From NCBI GenBank assembly GCA_903813345.2, contig CAIIXF020000006.1, positions 37,413,936-37,477,935 of the forward strand: 64,000 nt of DNA, given 5' to 3'. The notes beneath the pieces were generated by a model. The model was not told where the DNA came from, ran no database searches, and saw nothing but the letters and a program-made list of their open reading frames with translations. This document shows, in pieces, positions 11,958-26,400 of this stretch (the stretch's first letter is position 1; each line of letters starts with the position of its first letter). The DNA comes from Owenia fusiformis. Lineage: Eukaryota > Annelida > Polychaeta > Sabellida > Oweniidae. A program made the position numbers and the translations under genes.

Positions 11958-14585
11958 TGAATAAATTTTTATGTGACCTCTTTGAATTTGATAGTTTCAC
12001 CATTTAAAATACATTCAATAAAATAAAATTTATTATCAGTTCAGTAGAAGAAAATATGATTCTATTTATAGCATGTGGTGCATGGGGAATTTTCTGACCT
12101 AGAATCTATTCTCAAAGATAAATAAAATTTCATAATTCATAATTAATTTCTTAAACCACACTCTGATGCTATAGGTTTAAAAGATGTTCATGAACTTTGG
12201 ATTTAATTTATTTTAAGCGCATATTCATTTAGCAATTTATTAGGACCAATATATTAGGAAGGGTTGCATCTGAGTGTTCGACAATTAGCTACATGGATGA
12301 CATTGCCTCAAGTAAACTTGCAAATATACTTTTTAGTAAAAAATAATAACTACCTTCCACATATTTTGTCAGTTTTGGATTCACAAGTTGAATTGCTACA
12401 TATTATATCTTTATGCAAAATCTGCCAGTGTCTTGCAATACACATGCACTGCTGCAGGCAGATGGAAAAATAGTCAAAGTTGGTTGAAAATAGTCCCTCT
12501 GTTTTACTTCGGTCCAAAGCCTTCTCTATATTCCGGCTTTGAGTAGAAAGATTGAGCTGCCTTGGTATTGTAAATCTTGTAAATCATTGTGTCACACGCA
12601 CAGTAAATACGGCATAATAATATGAAATATACCTCTATGTATAGATTTGAGAAACATCAGCACATCTCTGTCTGAATCTATTGTTATATTTGATTTCTTT
12701 AAGCGAGAATAATTTCAAAGTTTCCTCCATTCAGAACTGGAAGCCATTTTTTAGCTACAGCGAGAAAATTTCACCATGTGTCAAACTCCGAAAAGAAATT
12801 TTGAAATATCTAAATCCAGACAAGCAACGCTTCATCCTAAATATAATTAATATTCTTAAAAATATTTATAAAATTTATTAAAAATGATTTATAGGTGCGT
12901 GTAGCCATTTTTACATACGAAAGACGAGTACATACGAAATCAATGAAAATTACATCTAGCTGTAAGCTAGAGACTCGAGTAACCTCTGTTCATCATAGAT
13001 TCACTCCATTTTTTATAATAACATTTACATAATATGTTAATTTATTATGTCACCCAATCATAATTTTGTCAAAATATTACCAATATCAAGAAATATTAGA
13101 AGAAATCCCAGCGAAAGTATTCTGAGTTAAAAAGTTTTGTCGAAAATAGTCTAGTTCACCGCACGTAGGTTTATGAAATAATATTGTCCAATGCTACCAA
13201 TCCAGTTCTCTGAATTTCAGAATCACATGAGACAAGCAAGCTACAAGAACCAATCACATGAATTAATTTTGCCGAATCGCCCACAGATTACAGAAGTTTG
13301 ACCAGAATACCTCTTAGTTAAGCGATAAGGTATTTTCTAATAAAAATTCTGGTATCTGTGGAATCGCCACAATTGGCGATTGGTGGAAGCTGTTTGCCTG
13401 GCGTCGTGGTATGACTAGCACTGCCAGCACGGGGTATGCAATTTGATTTTTGAGTCCTACTATTTTTGAGTCATCTCTGCATGGTTTATACTCCTTGAGA
13501 GTATATCATACAGCTAGAAATTACAAACAAAAATTATTTTTGAAAAATAATTCAAATTTTTACCAGTTTTAAAACATGAATAGCATGTATATAAGCTCAT
13601 CGATATGCTTAGATATCTTGATTTATGTTTGATAATATATTCATTAGCAAAACCTAAAAAAATATAAATAAATATACTCACTAAACAGTGGTTACATGTG
13701 CAAAAACGTAGAATGTTTACACGCTGCTAAGCGAATGGTAGCCATACTGGTTTTTCCAGCTTGTCACGTGACATTCAGTTAATCATCTAAAATAACCTTA
13801 GTTACAAATATCTGCATATCTAACCTATTTAAGTTCCAATTTTAGTTTTAAAATAGTTTAAATATGTGTTAGATTTTATTCAAATTTATTTCTAAAAGGA
13901 AAGAGAAAAGTTTTAAATTCATTAATTATTCACTCCTTGGGACCAAAACATTTACACTTCCGGGCTTCCGGGTTCTTGTAAGTTTTTAATTTTCTGCAAA
14001 ATAAGGCTGATATCTTCACGTAGAGTATTGCAATATTTGTTATAATGTTGTATAAATGTTGAATAATATGTACTTTGATTAAAAATGATAAATGAAATAT
14101 TGTGTGGGTGGACATGATTTAGAAATATGGGTATTCATTTTATTTCCTTTTTTGAATAATTTCTCCACTTCTCATGAGTTGAGGTCAATCAATCTGTGGT
14201 TATCTAAGGTTTATAGGATTCTACTGATGCTGCCATCTTTATATCTGCCCAAAACCTATGTTTAATTGATTGATATATGAATGGGTAGTGCTCAATTCTC
14301 AGATCAAAGTCTCATTTTTATGTCACCGCCAGAAGTGCTGAAATACCAGTATTGTTATAGTCTCCAATTATTTTGTTGATGGTGTTCGGAAGTTGGTTGT
14401 TGTAATTTGGCATTCAGCAGTTGGTGTTCAGCATATGTAACAAATGGCAGGTGGTGACATTTTGCATGTTAATGTCTTGTCTTCTTTTCATTCATCATCA
14501 TATCAAGATACATCCACACGCGACGATCAATGCATAATGGCAGGCACCAGTCCCTTTTATAGCATGCAGTTCCTAGGTGATGATT
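11958..14585. other. AT-rich intergenic sequence upstream of the 28-bp satellite
   Basis: No coding exon is supported. Positions 14395-14465 are an inverted match to about 4225-4290, a diverged dispersed repeat. A non-coding first exon of the SH3YL1 gene could lie here, but nothing in the sequence marks it. Confidence 0.4.
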
Positions 14586-17212
14586 GACCCCCATAAACCC
14601 CTACATTGTAACTAAACCCCACAAACCCCTACATTGTAATTAAACCCCACAAACTCCTGCATTATAACTAAACCCCACAAACCCCTACATTGTAACTAAA
14701 CCCTACAAACCCCTACATTGTAATTAAACCCCACAAACTCCTGCATTATAACTAAACCCCACAAACCCCTACATTGTAACTAAACCCTACAAACCCCTGC
14801 ATTATAACTAAACCCCACAAACCCCTGCATTATAACTAAACCCTACAAACCCCTGCATTATAAGTAAACCCCACAAACCCCTACATTGTAACTAAACCCT
14901 ACAAACCCCTGCATTATAACTAAACCCCACAAACCCCTGCATTATAACTAAACCCTACAAACCCCTGCATTATAACTAAACCCCACAAACCCCTGCATTA
15001 TAACTAAACCCCACAAACTCCTGCATTATAACTAAACCCCACAAACCCCTACATTGTAACTAAACCCTACAAACCCCTACATTGTAACTAAACCCCACAA
15101 ACTCCTGCATTATAACTAAACCCCACAAACCCCTACATTGTAACTAAACCCTACAGACCCCTACATTGTAACTAAACCCTACAAACCCCTGCATTATAAC
15201 TAAACCCCACAAACCCCTACATTGTAACTAAACCCTACAAACCCCTGCATTATAACTAAACCCCACAAACCCCTGCATTATATCTAAACCCTACAAACCC
15301 CTGCATTATAACTAAACCCCACAAACCCCTGCATTGTAACTAAACTCAACAAACCCCTACATTGTAACTAAACCCTACAAACCCCTGCATTGTAACTAAA
15401 CCCCACAAACCCCTACATTGTAATTAAACCCCACAAACTCCTGCATTATAACTAAACCCCACAAACCCCTACATTGTAACTAAACCCTACAAACCCCTGC
15501 ATTATAACTAAACCCCACAAACCCCTACATTGTAACTAAACCCTACAAACCCCTGCGTTATAACTAAACCCCACAAACCCATGCATTATAACTAAACCCT
15601 ACAAACCCCTGCATTATAACTAAACCCCACAAACCCCTACATTGTAACTAAACCCTACAAACCCCTGCATTATAACTAAACCCCACAAACCCCTGCATTA
15701 TAACTAAACCCTACAAACCCCTGCATTATAAGTAAACCCCACAAACCCCTACATTGTAACTTAACCCTACAAACCCCTGCATTATAACTAAACCCCACAA
15801 ACCCCTGCATTATAACTAAACCCTACAAACCCCTGCATTATAACTAAACCCCACAAACCCCTGCATTGTAACTAAACCCTACAAACCCCTACATTGTAAT
15901 TAAACCCCACAAACTCCTGCATTATAACTAAACCCCACAAACCCCTACATTGTAACTAAACCCTACAAACCCTTGCATTATAACTAAACCCCACAAACCC
16001 ATGCATTATAACTAAACCCTACAAACCCCTGCATTATAACTAAACCCCACAAACCCCTGCATTGTAACTAAACCCCACAAACCCCTACATTGTAATTAAA
16101 CTCCACAAACCCCTGCATTGTAATTAAACCCCACAAACTCCTGCATTATAACTAAACCCCACAAACCCCTACATTGTAACTAAACCCTACAAACTCCTGC
16201 ATTATAACTAAACCCCACAAACCCCTACATTGTAATTAAACCCCACAAACTCCTGCATTATAACTAAACCCCACAAACCCCTACATTGTAATTAAACCCC
16301 ACAAACTCCTGCATTATAACTAAACCCCACAAACCCCTACATTGTAACTAAACCCTACAAACTCCTGCATTATAACTAAACCCCACAAACCCCTACATTG
16401 TAATTAAACCCCACAAACTCCTGCATTATAACTAAACCCCACAAACCCCTACATTGTAATTAAACCCCACAAACTCCTGCATTATAACTAAACCCCACAA
16501 ACCCCTGCATTGTAACTAAACCCCACAAACCCCTACATTGTAATTAAACTCCACAAACCCCTGCATTGTAATTAAACCCCACAAACTCCTGCATTATAAC
16601 TAAACCCCACAAACCCCTACATTGTAACTAAACCCTACAAACCCCTACATTGTAATTAAACTCCACAAACCCCTACATTGTAACTAAACCCTACAAACCC
16701 CTACATTGTAACTAAACCCCACAAACTCCTGCATTATAACTAAACCCCACAAACCCCTACATTGTAACTAAACCCTACAGACCCCTACATTGTAACTAAA
16801 CCCTACAAACCCCTGCATTATAACTAAACCCCACAAACCCCTACATTGTAACTAAACCCTACAAACCCCTGCATTATAACTAAACCCCACAAACCCCTGC
16901 ATTATAACTAAACCCCACAAACCCCTGCATTGTAACTAAACCCCACAAACCCCTACATTGTAATTAAACTCCACAAACCCCTGCATTGTAATTAAACCCC
17001 ACAAACTCCTGCATTATAACTAAACCCCACAAACCCCTACATTGTAACTAAACCCTACAAACCCCTACATTGTAATTAAACTCCACAAACCCCTACATTG
17101 TAACTAAACCCCACAAACCCCTACATTGTAATTAAACCCCACAAACTCCTGCATTGTATCTAAACTCCCCAAACCCCTACATTGTAACTAAACCCAAAAA
17201 CCTACATTATAA
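14586..17212. repeat. 28-bp satellite array, about 94 copies
   Basis: Units read AAACC(C/T)(C/T)ACAAAC(C/T)CC, then T(A/G)CATT(G/A)TAA, then CT. Almost every unit is 28 bp. Two spacer forms dominate, TACATTGTAA and TGCATTATAA, and they tend to alternate so that two- and three-unit higher-order blocks recur. A few units mix the forms, for example TGCATTGTAA. The array ends with degraded units near 17150-17212, about 200 bp before the SH3YL1 start codon, so it lies in that gene's promoter or a 5' intron. The AACCCTA-like parts are not a telomere repeat. Confidence 0.95.
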
Positions 17213-17416
17213 CTAGATCAAATTTTTAAATTTCAGGTACAAAACAAATCGATCATCGTACTTGCATCAGTCAAATACAACATGGTTGAAGTCTACAGCC
17301 ATGCTCTCACCTAAAACCATTGAGAGTCTTCGCAGGATCTCCTGGTATTGAGCATCCTTTCATTGCATACACCTAAATCATCATCTGTCTAGAGCCCCCC
17401 CCCCTGAATAAAAAAA

Positions 17417-20400
17417 ATGGTTAACACACCCATTCCTAGTAACCTCAAATCTGAAGCTAAGAAAGCAGCCAAGATCTTGCGGGAATTTACAATTCCGAAT
17501 ACTAAAGTAGGACCAGATAAAATTATACCAGGTAGGATATGCTTTTTATTTAATGCCTAAACTGTCATCATTCAAGATATGCTATGATGTTACTTGTGTG
17601 TTTTTGATCCATGCTACTAGAAGGGAGCTGGGAGGATGTAGTATGTTACACAGGCACATGTGCCAGCTTTTGCCAGTGAGGGGTACCGGCACACTTTTCA
17701 GAAATATTTCAGGGGGGGGGTTCATTTTGACAAATTTGGCCCAAAATCACATGAAAATTACTAGAATTGTGAAAAACTGCATGTTTTTGAAAGAAATTTG
17801 GGCCAGGGGGTCACTGGAATCCCCCCCCCCCCCCCCTCCGTCTCTGGCTACAGCTTGTTACAGTTGCAGTTAGATTGTTTCTCATTAAACCAAAACTTTT
17901 TTTTTCTAGTTATCACTCTAAATAAATTGATACATTGAAACCTGTCGATTTTGAATGGCCAAAAGTGTTCAGATTAGCAGGTGTTCACATTTCAATTAAG
18001 GTACTTGATTTGTGGGTCAACGGGAGATAACAAAATTTGGACTGAGAAAAATGATCAAATTGAGAGGTGTATTCAGATTAAAGAGATGTTCAGTTATATA
18101 GGTTTTACTGTACAATATCTTCCCCTCGTGCTGTTTGATTTAAATTGTGTTATGTTTTTGATTTTAAGCTGGACTTGTGACCAATGCTAAAGGACTTGCC
18201 ATCCTTTCTGTAGCTAAGCTTGGATTCCTCATCACCGCACGCGCAGGAAGTGGAATTGTAATAGCTAAGTTGGATGACGGAAAAAGTAAGAGGCGATTTG
18301 TTTTTGTTGTTATGAAGAAGGAATATATTTATATATTCAAATTAATTGGGATGGAAATTAAATATAATGCCTCGTAGTAATGAGTATACAAACGAACCTG
18401 AAATATATATATATGATAATGTCAAGAAATATACATGTATCTGTAAAACATTTTTCTTTTCTGGAAAAATAATATGCAAAATGATTATGAAACCATGATT
18501 TTGAAATAAATTATGTTAACCTGTGATCTATTTTTTGTGGAACATACCTGTAAGGACATGTAGTTTAAATTTTTTTAATTGGTTAATTGTAGCATGGTCT
18601 GCCCCTACAGCTATAGGCATTGCAGGGTTAGGAGGAGGTTTCGAAATAGGAGCTGAGGTAAGGTTTAAATCACCCTAGCAATCCCCGGGGGGAGTGGTAC
18701 ACACTATTAGTAGATTTTGGTTGGTTTTGTGAACCCTGATAGTCCCGCATACAAGCTTACAGTAAATAAGTGCTCAGATATGAGCTTATTATAAGCCAGC
18801 ACTGTAACAGAAACTTGAAAAATTCTTATGCTTTTTCTGGCTTGTATACGGGATTACTGAGTCAAGACTCACCTTTATTATCCGGGGAAACCAAAACAGT
18901 CAATTTCCCAGTCAATTCATTTTTTCTGTCAATTTTATTTTTTCAGTTAATATGAATCAATACACATTTCATTCCTTTGTTTTCATCGGATAAACTACTA
19001 ATTTAAACTACTAAATGTTTGTAGGTGACTGACTTTGTGATTATATTGAACAAACAAGAAGCAGTAGATGCATTCTCCAAGGGAGGCAATCTTACCCTGG
19101 GGGGAAACTTCACAATTGCTGCAGGACCAATAGGTATGTACTCCTTTGGATGCTTCTACAAATGGAGGTTGTATTAATCACTACATAGAACATCCTCCAA
19201 TGCAGAGCTCCAGCCATCAACCACTACATGTATGTTCCTTCCTTCTTCCATATTTAAATAAGCTTGGTCACATGACCAGTTGTTCTCAGCCAATAGTAAA
19301 CAGCTGATAGCAGGATGGAAAAATGAGGCATGAATTTCGGGAGGACTGTGTTCAGGATGCTTTTGAAGTTCACCTTTCCATCTTTTTCCACCACTGCTAG
19401 AGTGAGATAAGCACTTGAAGATGCTACCTGAACAATGCATTTCTAGTACTGTATATTCATGAATAAATAAAAATAAAATATCTCAGATGAATATAGTCAG
19501 TCTAGTCGAGTATAGATTAATTCAATCCAAAATTATGTATCAAGTTAAAAGTGCCATGTGTGGCCCTAAAAATGCATATGAAAGCTTATTATATTGAATG
19601 CTCACATAGTTTAAAAGTTAACTCAACTTTAATTTGGTATAGAAACGTACATTGGTTATTAATGTTTAGGTCGTAATTTGGAGGCAGACGTGGCACTCCG
19701 CAGTCCTGCTGCCATCTATACTTACTCCCGTACCAAGGGCTTATTCGCAGGGATCTCAATAGAGGGCAGTGCTCTTATTGAAAGAAAAGAAACTAATAGG
19801 AAGTAAGTTTAGAACTAAATGTCAGGGGGGTTCGCAGGGTTTGGGTGAACCCCCCTCCTGGCCAAAAATTCTTTCAAAATCATGCAGTTTTTCACCATTT
19901 GAAGCACTTCTCAAGATATTTTAGCCATATTTGGGCCAAAATTGTCAAATGTGAACCCCCTGGAAATTTTTGAAAAATGAACCCCCTTGGCAAATTCTGG
20001 CTACGGGCCTGAAATGTATATATGGAAGTTTTACTCAAGCCTTTGTCATCCCTCCATCCCCCCTTCCCCTGCGGACATCTCCAAAGGAGAAGTGATAGGA
20101 GCCCCCTAGGAGGGATCCAGAGCCTTGATATAAGACCACATGGTTTATAAAATAAATAAGTAAGCCAACCAGACTAAGCCTATTTGGCCCAATGTCAAAA
20201 CTTCATGATTGTTTATTTTGGTATAACTTCACTCTATGGGCGTTATTGTGTAATCTACAGGTATTATATTGTATATACCTGTATGTGGTTTTCCCAGATG
20301 CCCATGCATTGATTACCTAGCACATACGACTAAAGTGTCCCCCTAATCCCTGTTGAAGGCTGTACCTGGTGAGCTGATAATCTCATGGATTTTGTACCTC

Positions 20401-23400
20401 AAGATACAACGTTTACAAGAAACAACATACACATTGAATGCAGTGTCAACTTATATGTTTTAATAGATTTTACCAAGACGCCACAATAAGATCCTACGAC
20501 ATTCTCAGTGGTAAAGTTGACCCTCCTAATACCTGTGAGGAGCTGTATAAGGTCTTAGATGAACATGACAGTATGTTCAAGAAGGCAGCACTGGCCTATG
20601 CCAAGAGGGAGGCTATGAAGGAAGGACAGAAGCAATATGATAAAAGAGGAGGGATAACTGGGATCGTTAAGGTAGTTTTGATTGATCAATTTTTACCCTT
20701 CGCTTTCATTGTGATATGATACATTCCAATTTTATTGTATATGTGCAGTATTTCCTTAATCCAAAATTCTTATTACTATGACAAATGTAACTCATGATAT
20801 ATTTTACAAAAACTATTTTTTAATGAAATAATCTGTAACATCTTTCAATAACCAATTTTATAAGGTAAATAATCTGAACAAGTTAAATTATCTTTTGTTT
20901 AATCAAATTGGGAACATCACAATCTTGATTATTTGAACTCAGTATATTTTAAACCTCAATTAGTTCAGAGTTGAATAAAGGAAACAATTTGATATAGTTT
21001 TGCATTATCTTTCCTTTACCATCCCACCTATGACTTTCAGGGCATCGGTCGCAGAGGGAGCACAAAGTCAGAAAAATCTAGCTACAATGATGAAAAGTCC
21101 AGTTACGATGATGACAAGTACAGCTACAATGATGAAAAGTACAATGCTGATAGCAGTGATGATGAGAGTTATAAACAAGGGGCAACTGGTTACTCAATGG
21201 CAGCTTCTACATCTGTAAGCAATATTTAAATATTGCAAAACAAAACAAACAACTAATTTTAATTGGCCTAATATTGTAATAATGGGTATTTCCATGAAAT
21301 TAATTTTTTGTATTGGTTTATGTAAAATGACAATTTTTCATTTTTATGTTTTATCTAATATTTTTGGGGTTATTGTTAAATTTTGAGAATTGTGGATTTT
21401 GTATCTTTCTTGTTCTATAGATGTCACCCCAATATGAAATCAACCCTCACACTTATGTTTATAGCCTTGTATCAAGGTGTCTAAGGGTGAGGGGGGTGGG
21501 ACAGGGACTTTATACAAGCCAGTACTATCTCTCTTGATAATGTAGCTTGACAATCTTAACCAGAAGCTTTCATAATTTTTTTTCTTTTACTATGACATCA
21601 TTTATCCATGGTAACGGAACAACATACAACATCATTGATTGAAGGATCATAAATCAAAACCTTCTGGTAGTGACCATCTGACACAAGGATTAGCAATAGA
21701 TGTCGCATCAATATTAAATCTTTCAGCCTTGATAATTTTCTCTATTTCTTTCATCCACTCGATCCATTCGATAATATAATTAATGATATTAATTTGATTA
21801 ATAATTTGATTATTCTATTTAGGATTACTCCATGTCATCGAAGTACTCACGCAGTAACGACTCTCAATCAAAACCCAGCTACAACAGCTCATATGACATC
21901 AGCGATTCTCAGAAACGGAAAGAGGCATTTGGTGGAGCTAAACCCAAGACAGGAAGTTCAATACCTCGTTCTCAGAGTATGAGTATACCCGTCAAACCCA
22001 AACACAGTCCTGTGAAGAAACGAGAGGCTGCTAAAGATAGATTCTCAGGTGGGTATTATCTTAAAGTGTTCTAGACTAATGTAAAACTGATATATAAAAT
22101 ATGTAATTTAGGTTTTTGTCAGTTCATGTCTGTTCTTATTAGGGCTCTAACAGTTTCATAAATCCTCGGTTTTTCTGAATTAACGAACCGTTAAAAAAAA
22201 ACGTAGAATTTTCAAATTGAATGTACCGACCGAGGCCTGAGAATTGCATAGAACCGCGGTTTTGGTACACTGTTTGACCCTTATTTCTTATTAGATTGTT
22301 AGTAACTGAGCCACAAAGGGTAACATCAGAAAGCACAAAGCAAATTACTTAGACTGGTATTAATCAAGCTGCATGTATTAAAGCATTAAAGGGGTTTTAC
22401 TACAATTTCTCACAACAGGCTAAATAAATAAAAACAAGAGGCGGAAATCATAAATTTAACATGGAAAAGTTGAAAGTCCCTAAAAACCTGCCTGCTGCTA
22501 ATGTACCCCTGGGGCGTGTACTATGTAAAACCAATATCATTTCATATTATCTACATGTATTTGTCTGTTTATGAGAAATGGCAGTTTTTGTATTTGGTAG
22601 AAACTAACAGAAAATAAAAAAATTTGCCGTGCATGTGAGAAAATTACACAATATGGAATTATTTTCAACCATATCTGTCATATGAGGTCTAACCTATATA
22701 CTATACCTTATGTACTATTTACATATTTAAAAAATATTTAATTGGAAATAAACATTAAATTGTCACTGCTCACTACAAAAAAATGGTCTAACCTGAAATT
22801 AGATGTACGTGTACAGTAAAACCTGTCTAATACAAACACAACTGAGATTCAGGCCAAAAGTGTTTGGATTAGCATGTGTTCACATTTTGACCCCCGTGAC
22901 CCCCAGGAGCCATATATTGGGGATCGGGAAAACAGTGATTTTTGTTAATTTTCAGATCTTTATTATACTCAAATGAAAGGCAATTTAAGATTGCAAATAC
23001 TGTATTGTTTTTGTGATTTTGGCCTCATAAAATCCAAAATGGCCACCTAATGTGTGATTTCTCAGTAATTTTCTGATCTCTTCAATGTATGGCAATATTA
23101 TACTCAAACTGAAGGAATTTGGACTAGCCTAGATCACAATTATGGTATTGCTTCACTGATTTGTGCCCTAGAGAATTCAAAATGGCTGACGAGAGCAGGA
23201 ATTCGCTTATACTTAGATCTCTTCATGATACTAAATATTGAAGTGTCTTTTTGCTTGAATAACCTTTGAAACTCCAAAATGGCCGCCTGTACGCTTAAAT
23301 TTGTGGAGATTCCCCATCATATGATATAACTTATGTTATTTTTTATCTTCAATATTATATCTTATAATTTATCTTCAAGATATAATGTAGCTGTCTATAA

Positions 23401-26400
23401 CAACAGGTGGTAATAGATGATATTTCAGCTGGATTTTAACTGAAGAAAAATGTTATGATGTTATTAGAACATTTATAATCAATTGAAATATGCATGACGT
23501 GTACATTAGGTGTTATTTTGTTCTCTATCAGGCCCGTAAGACACTTTTCTCCAAGGGGGGTGCGGTTTTTACTAAAGAGAATATAAAATTGTCATTTTTT
23601 GCCGCGTAAATCAAATCGCGTAAGTCAGAGGGGGGGGGGGGGGGGTTCGGTTACTCCCTATATTGGTGATTTCTGGGCACTTTTAAAGTGTTTAGAATTA
23701 ACAAATGCAACTTCCAAACGTTCCAATTGTTTTGTGGGGGGGGGGGGGTGAGGAGTGGTGCACTCCCCCAGAAAATTTTACAGTTTTGAGATGCTATTTG
23801 GTGCTTTCTGGGCACTTTCAAAGTGTTTGAGTCAATAAGACATTTTTTTCAAATTCTTTTTTTTGGGGGGGGGGGTGTCAAAGAGGATGAGAGGGTGAAG
23901 TGGGGTGGGGTGCCAGAGGGAGAGCACGGGGTTGTCCCCCAGAAACATTGACCATATCAAGGTGCTATTTGATGATGTCTGGGCACTTAAAAAATGTCTG
24001 AGACTATTCATGAAATTCAGAATATTTTCTTTTGTTTTGTGGGGGATGTGAGGGGTGGCTAACTCTCCTAGAAAATTTTACAATTTAAAGATGATATTTG
24101 GTGCTTCTGGCATGTCTGGGCGCTTTTAAAGTGTATTAGTCGATAAAAACATTGAAAAAAAACAATCACAATTTCTTTCAAATTTTGGGGGTGTCAAAGG
24201 GGGGAGGGAGGGGTGCCAGAGGGGGAGGTGGGGTTGGGGTGCCAGAGGGGGAGCAAGTGTTTGTCCTCCATATCTGTCCCCCAGAAACATTTACAATATC
24301 AAGGTGCTATTCGATGAAGTCTGGTGCTTTCGGGCACTTTCAAAGTGTATGAGTCAATAAAAAATTTGAAAAATCTTAATTTCTTTTTCAATTTTTTTTT
24401 TGGGGGGGGGGTGTCAAGGGGGGACTGCCAGAAGGGGAGGGACTGCCAGAGGGGGAGGTGGAGTGGGGATGCCAGAGGGTGAGTAAGTGTTAGTCTCCCA
24501 GAATCATTAACTATATCAAGGAGCTATTTGATGATGTCTGGGCAATTTAAAAGTGTCTGAGACAATACATAAAACAAATTCAGGACTTTTCCATTGTTTT
24601 GTTTGGGGTGTGAGGGGTGGCTCACTCTCACTAGAAAATTTTACAATTTTACGACGCTATTTTGGTGCTTTCTTGGCACTTTCAAAGTGTATGAGTCAAT
24701 TAAAGAATTTGAGAAAATCACAATTTTTATCCAATTTTTTTTTTGGGGGGGGGGGGGTCAAGGGGGGAGGGCGCCAGAGAGGGAGGTGGGGTGGGGATGC
24801 AAGTGCAAGATGCAAGAGGGGGAGCAAGTATTAGTCCCCTAGAAACACTAACTATATCAAGGAGCTATTTGATGATGTCTGGGTACTTTAAAAGTGTCTG
24901 AGACAAAACACTAAAATAAATTTAGAACTTTTCCATTGTTTTGTGGGGGGTTTGAGGGGTGGCCAATACCCCTAGAAAATTTTACAATTTTAAGATGCTA
25001 TTTGGTGCTTTCTGGGTACTTTTAAAGTGTATGAGTCAAAGAAAAAAAATTACAAAAAAAATGTTTTCAAAAAAAATGTTTTCAAAAAAATTTTTTTCAA
25101 TTTTTTTTGGGGTGTGAAAAAGGGGGGTGCGGTCGCACCCATCGCACCCCCCCATCTGACGGCCCTGTCTATAGATTACTATACCCTTATTTAATGTTGT
25201 GTTGTGTTGATGTATAATGTTAAATTGCTATATAAAATACATTATATGATATTTTATCATTGTTTGGAAAAGAACATTCATTTTGTTAACACACCATTCA
25301 AAGGTTTGCATGAGACCCCCACGGAAAGGGTAGGGCATTTGACAAAAATTGGGTTGTCAAAGCCCCAACCCTCGTAGGAACCTAAAGAGTCAATTCCCCC
25401 ACCAATAAGCAAAAACAGCTAGTCGAATACAGTCAAAATTCTATTTAAATTCCATTAAACAGGGATATGCATTTCAAAAGTCCCTATTCCAGAGATGGAA
25501 TACTATATGAAAATTCTACCCCTGGGACAATACTGTATGTGAAACTACCGACCCTCCCCGGGTGGGACGTTGTCATGCAAAACTTTGAATGTTACATAAT
25601 GATTGACCAGGTCCCACCTTAATATCTCAATGTCAAGGTGAATACCTTTAAACGATACCGTACAATTGCTTATAAGACCTGAGAAATATCTAAACTCCTG
25701 ACAGTCTAGTGTACCTAACTGGAGTAATATACAGGAAAGGGGCATTATCCTTGCGTAAATCTGTCTGTCTTGCTTAAAATATAAGATAATACCATGCCTG
25801 GATTTTATCATGTTTGGATTTTACCCGCTTTAAGTTCCTTCCCTGCGGTCACAGACAGTCTAATCAGATCAAAAATTAATTCCCGAAAACAGATCTCGCA
25901 GAATTGAATTTCACAGTTGATTGATGAGTACTTAATTAAAGTTGCAGACTATTTGAGAAATTATTTTTTATAAATATTGATAATCTGTCGTCTAAATCAG
26001 GAATTAAGAATATTTCTTGAAAGATAATATATATCATCAAGTCAGGGATCGTATCAGTTAGCCTCTCTATATTGTACTTGTTAAGGGTGATGTCAACCAA
26101 ACTCCACCCTTAACAAGAGAGCTTAACATATCTGTACTCTTAAAGAAGAGATGAATATTTTATCTAGACCTTATCTGAATATGTCAGAGGAAATTAGAAT
26201 ATGCTAGTATTCTGGAACTAGTCTACCTTTAATGATGGTTACTGATTTTTTTACATTGTAGAAAATTATTATTACCACCAACTAATTATCTAGGTACAGT
26301 ATTGCACGGTGTGCAGAACTGAAAGGTGTGCAAAACTGAAAGATGTAGACCATATATAGAATGAGTTAAGTCTCCCTGAAAATAACATAAGACAGTTAGA

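Noticed and set aside
14586-17212. Interstitial telomere repeat
   Set aside because: Units are 28 bp with AAACCCC(T/A)AC spacers. No run of TTAGGG/CCCTAA or another known telomere repeat is present.
24152-24842. Glycine-rich open frames in intron 8
   Set aside because: They are produced by G runs of the 340-bp tandem block and lie inside an intron of SH3YL1.
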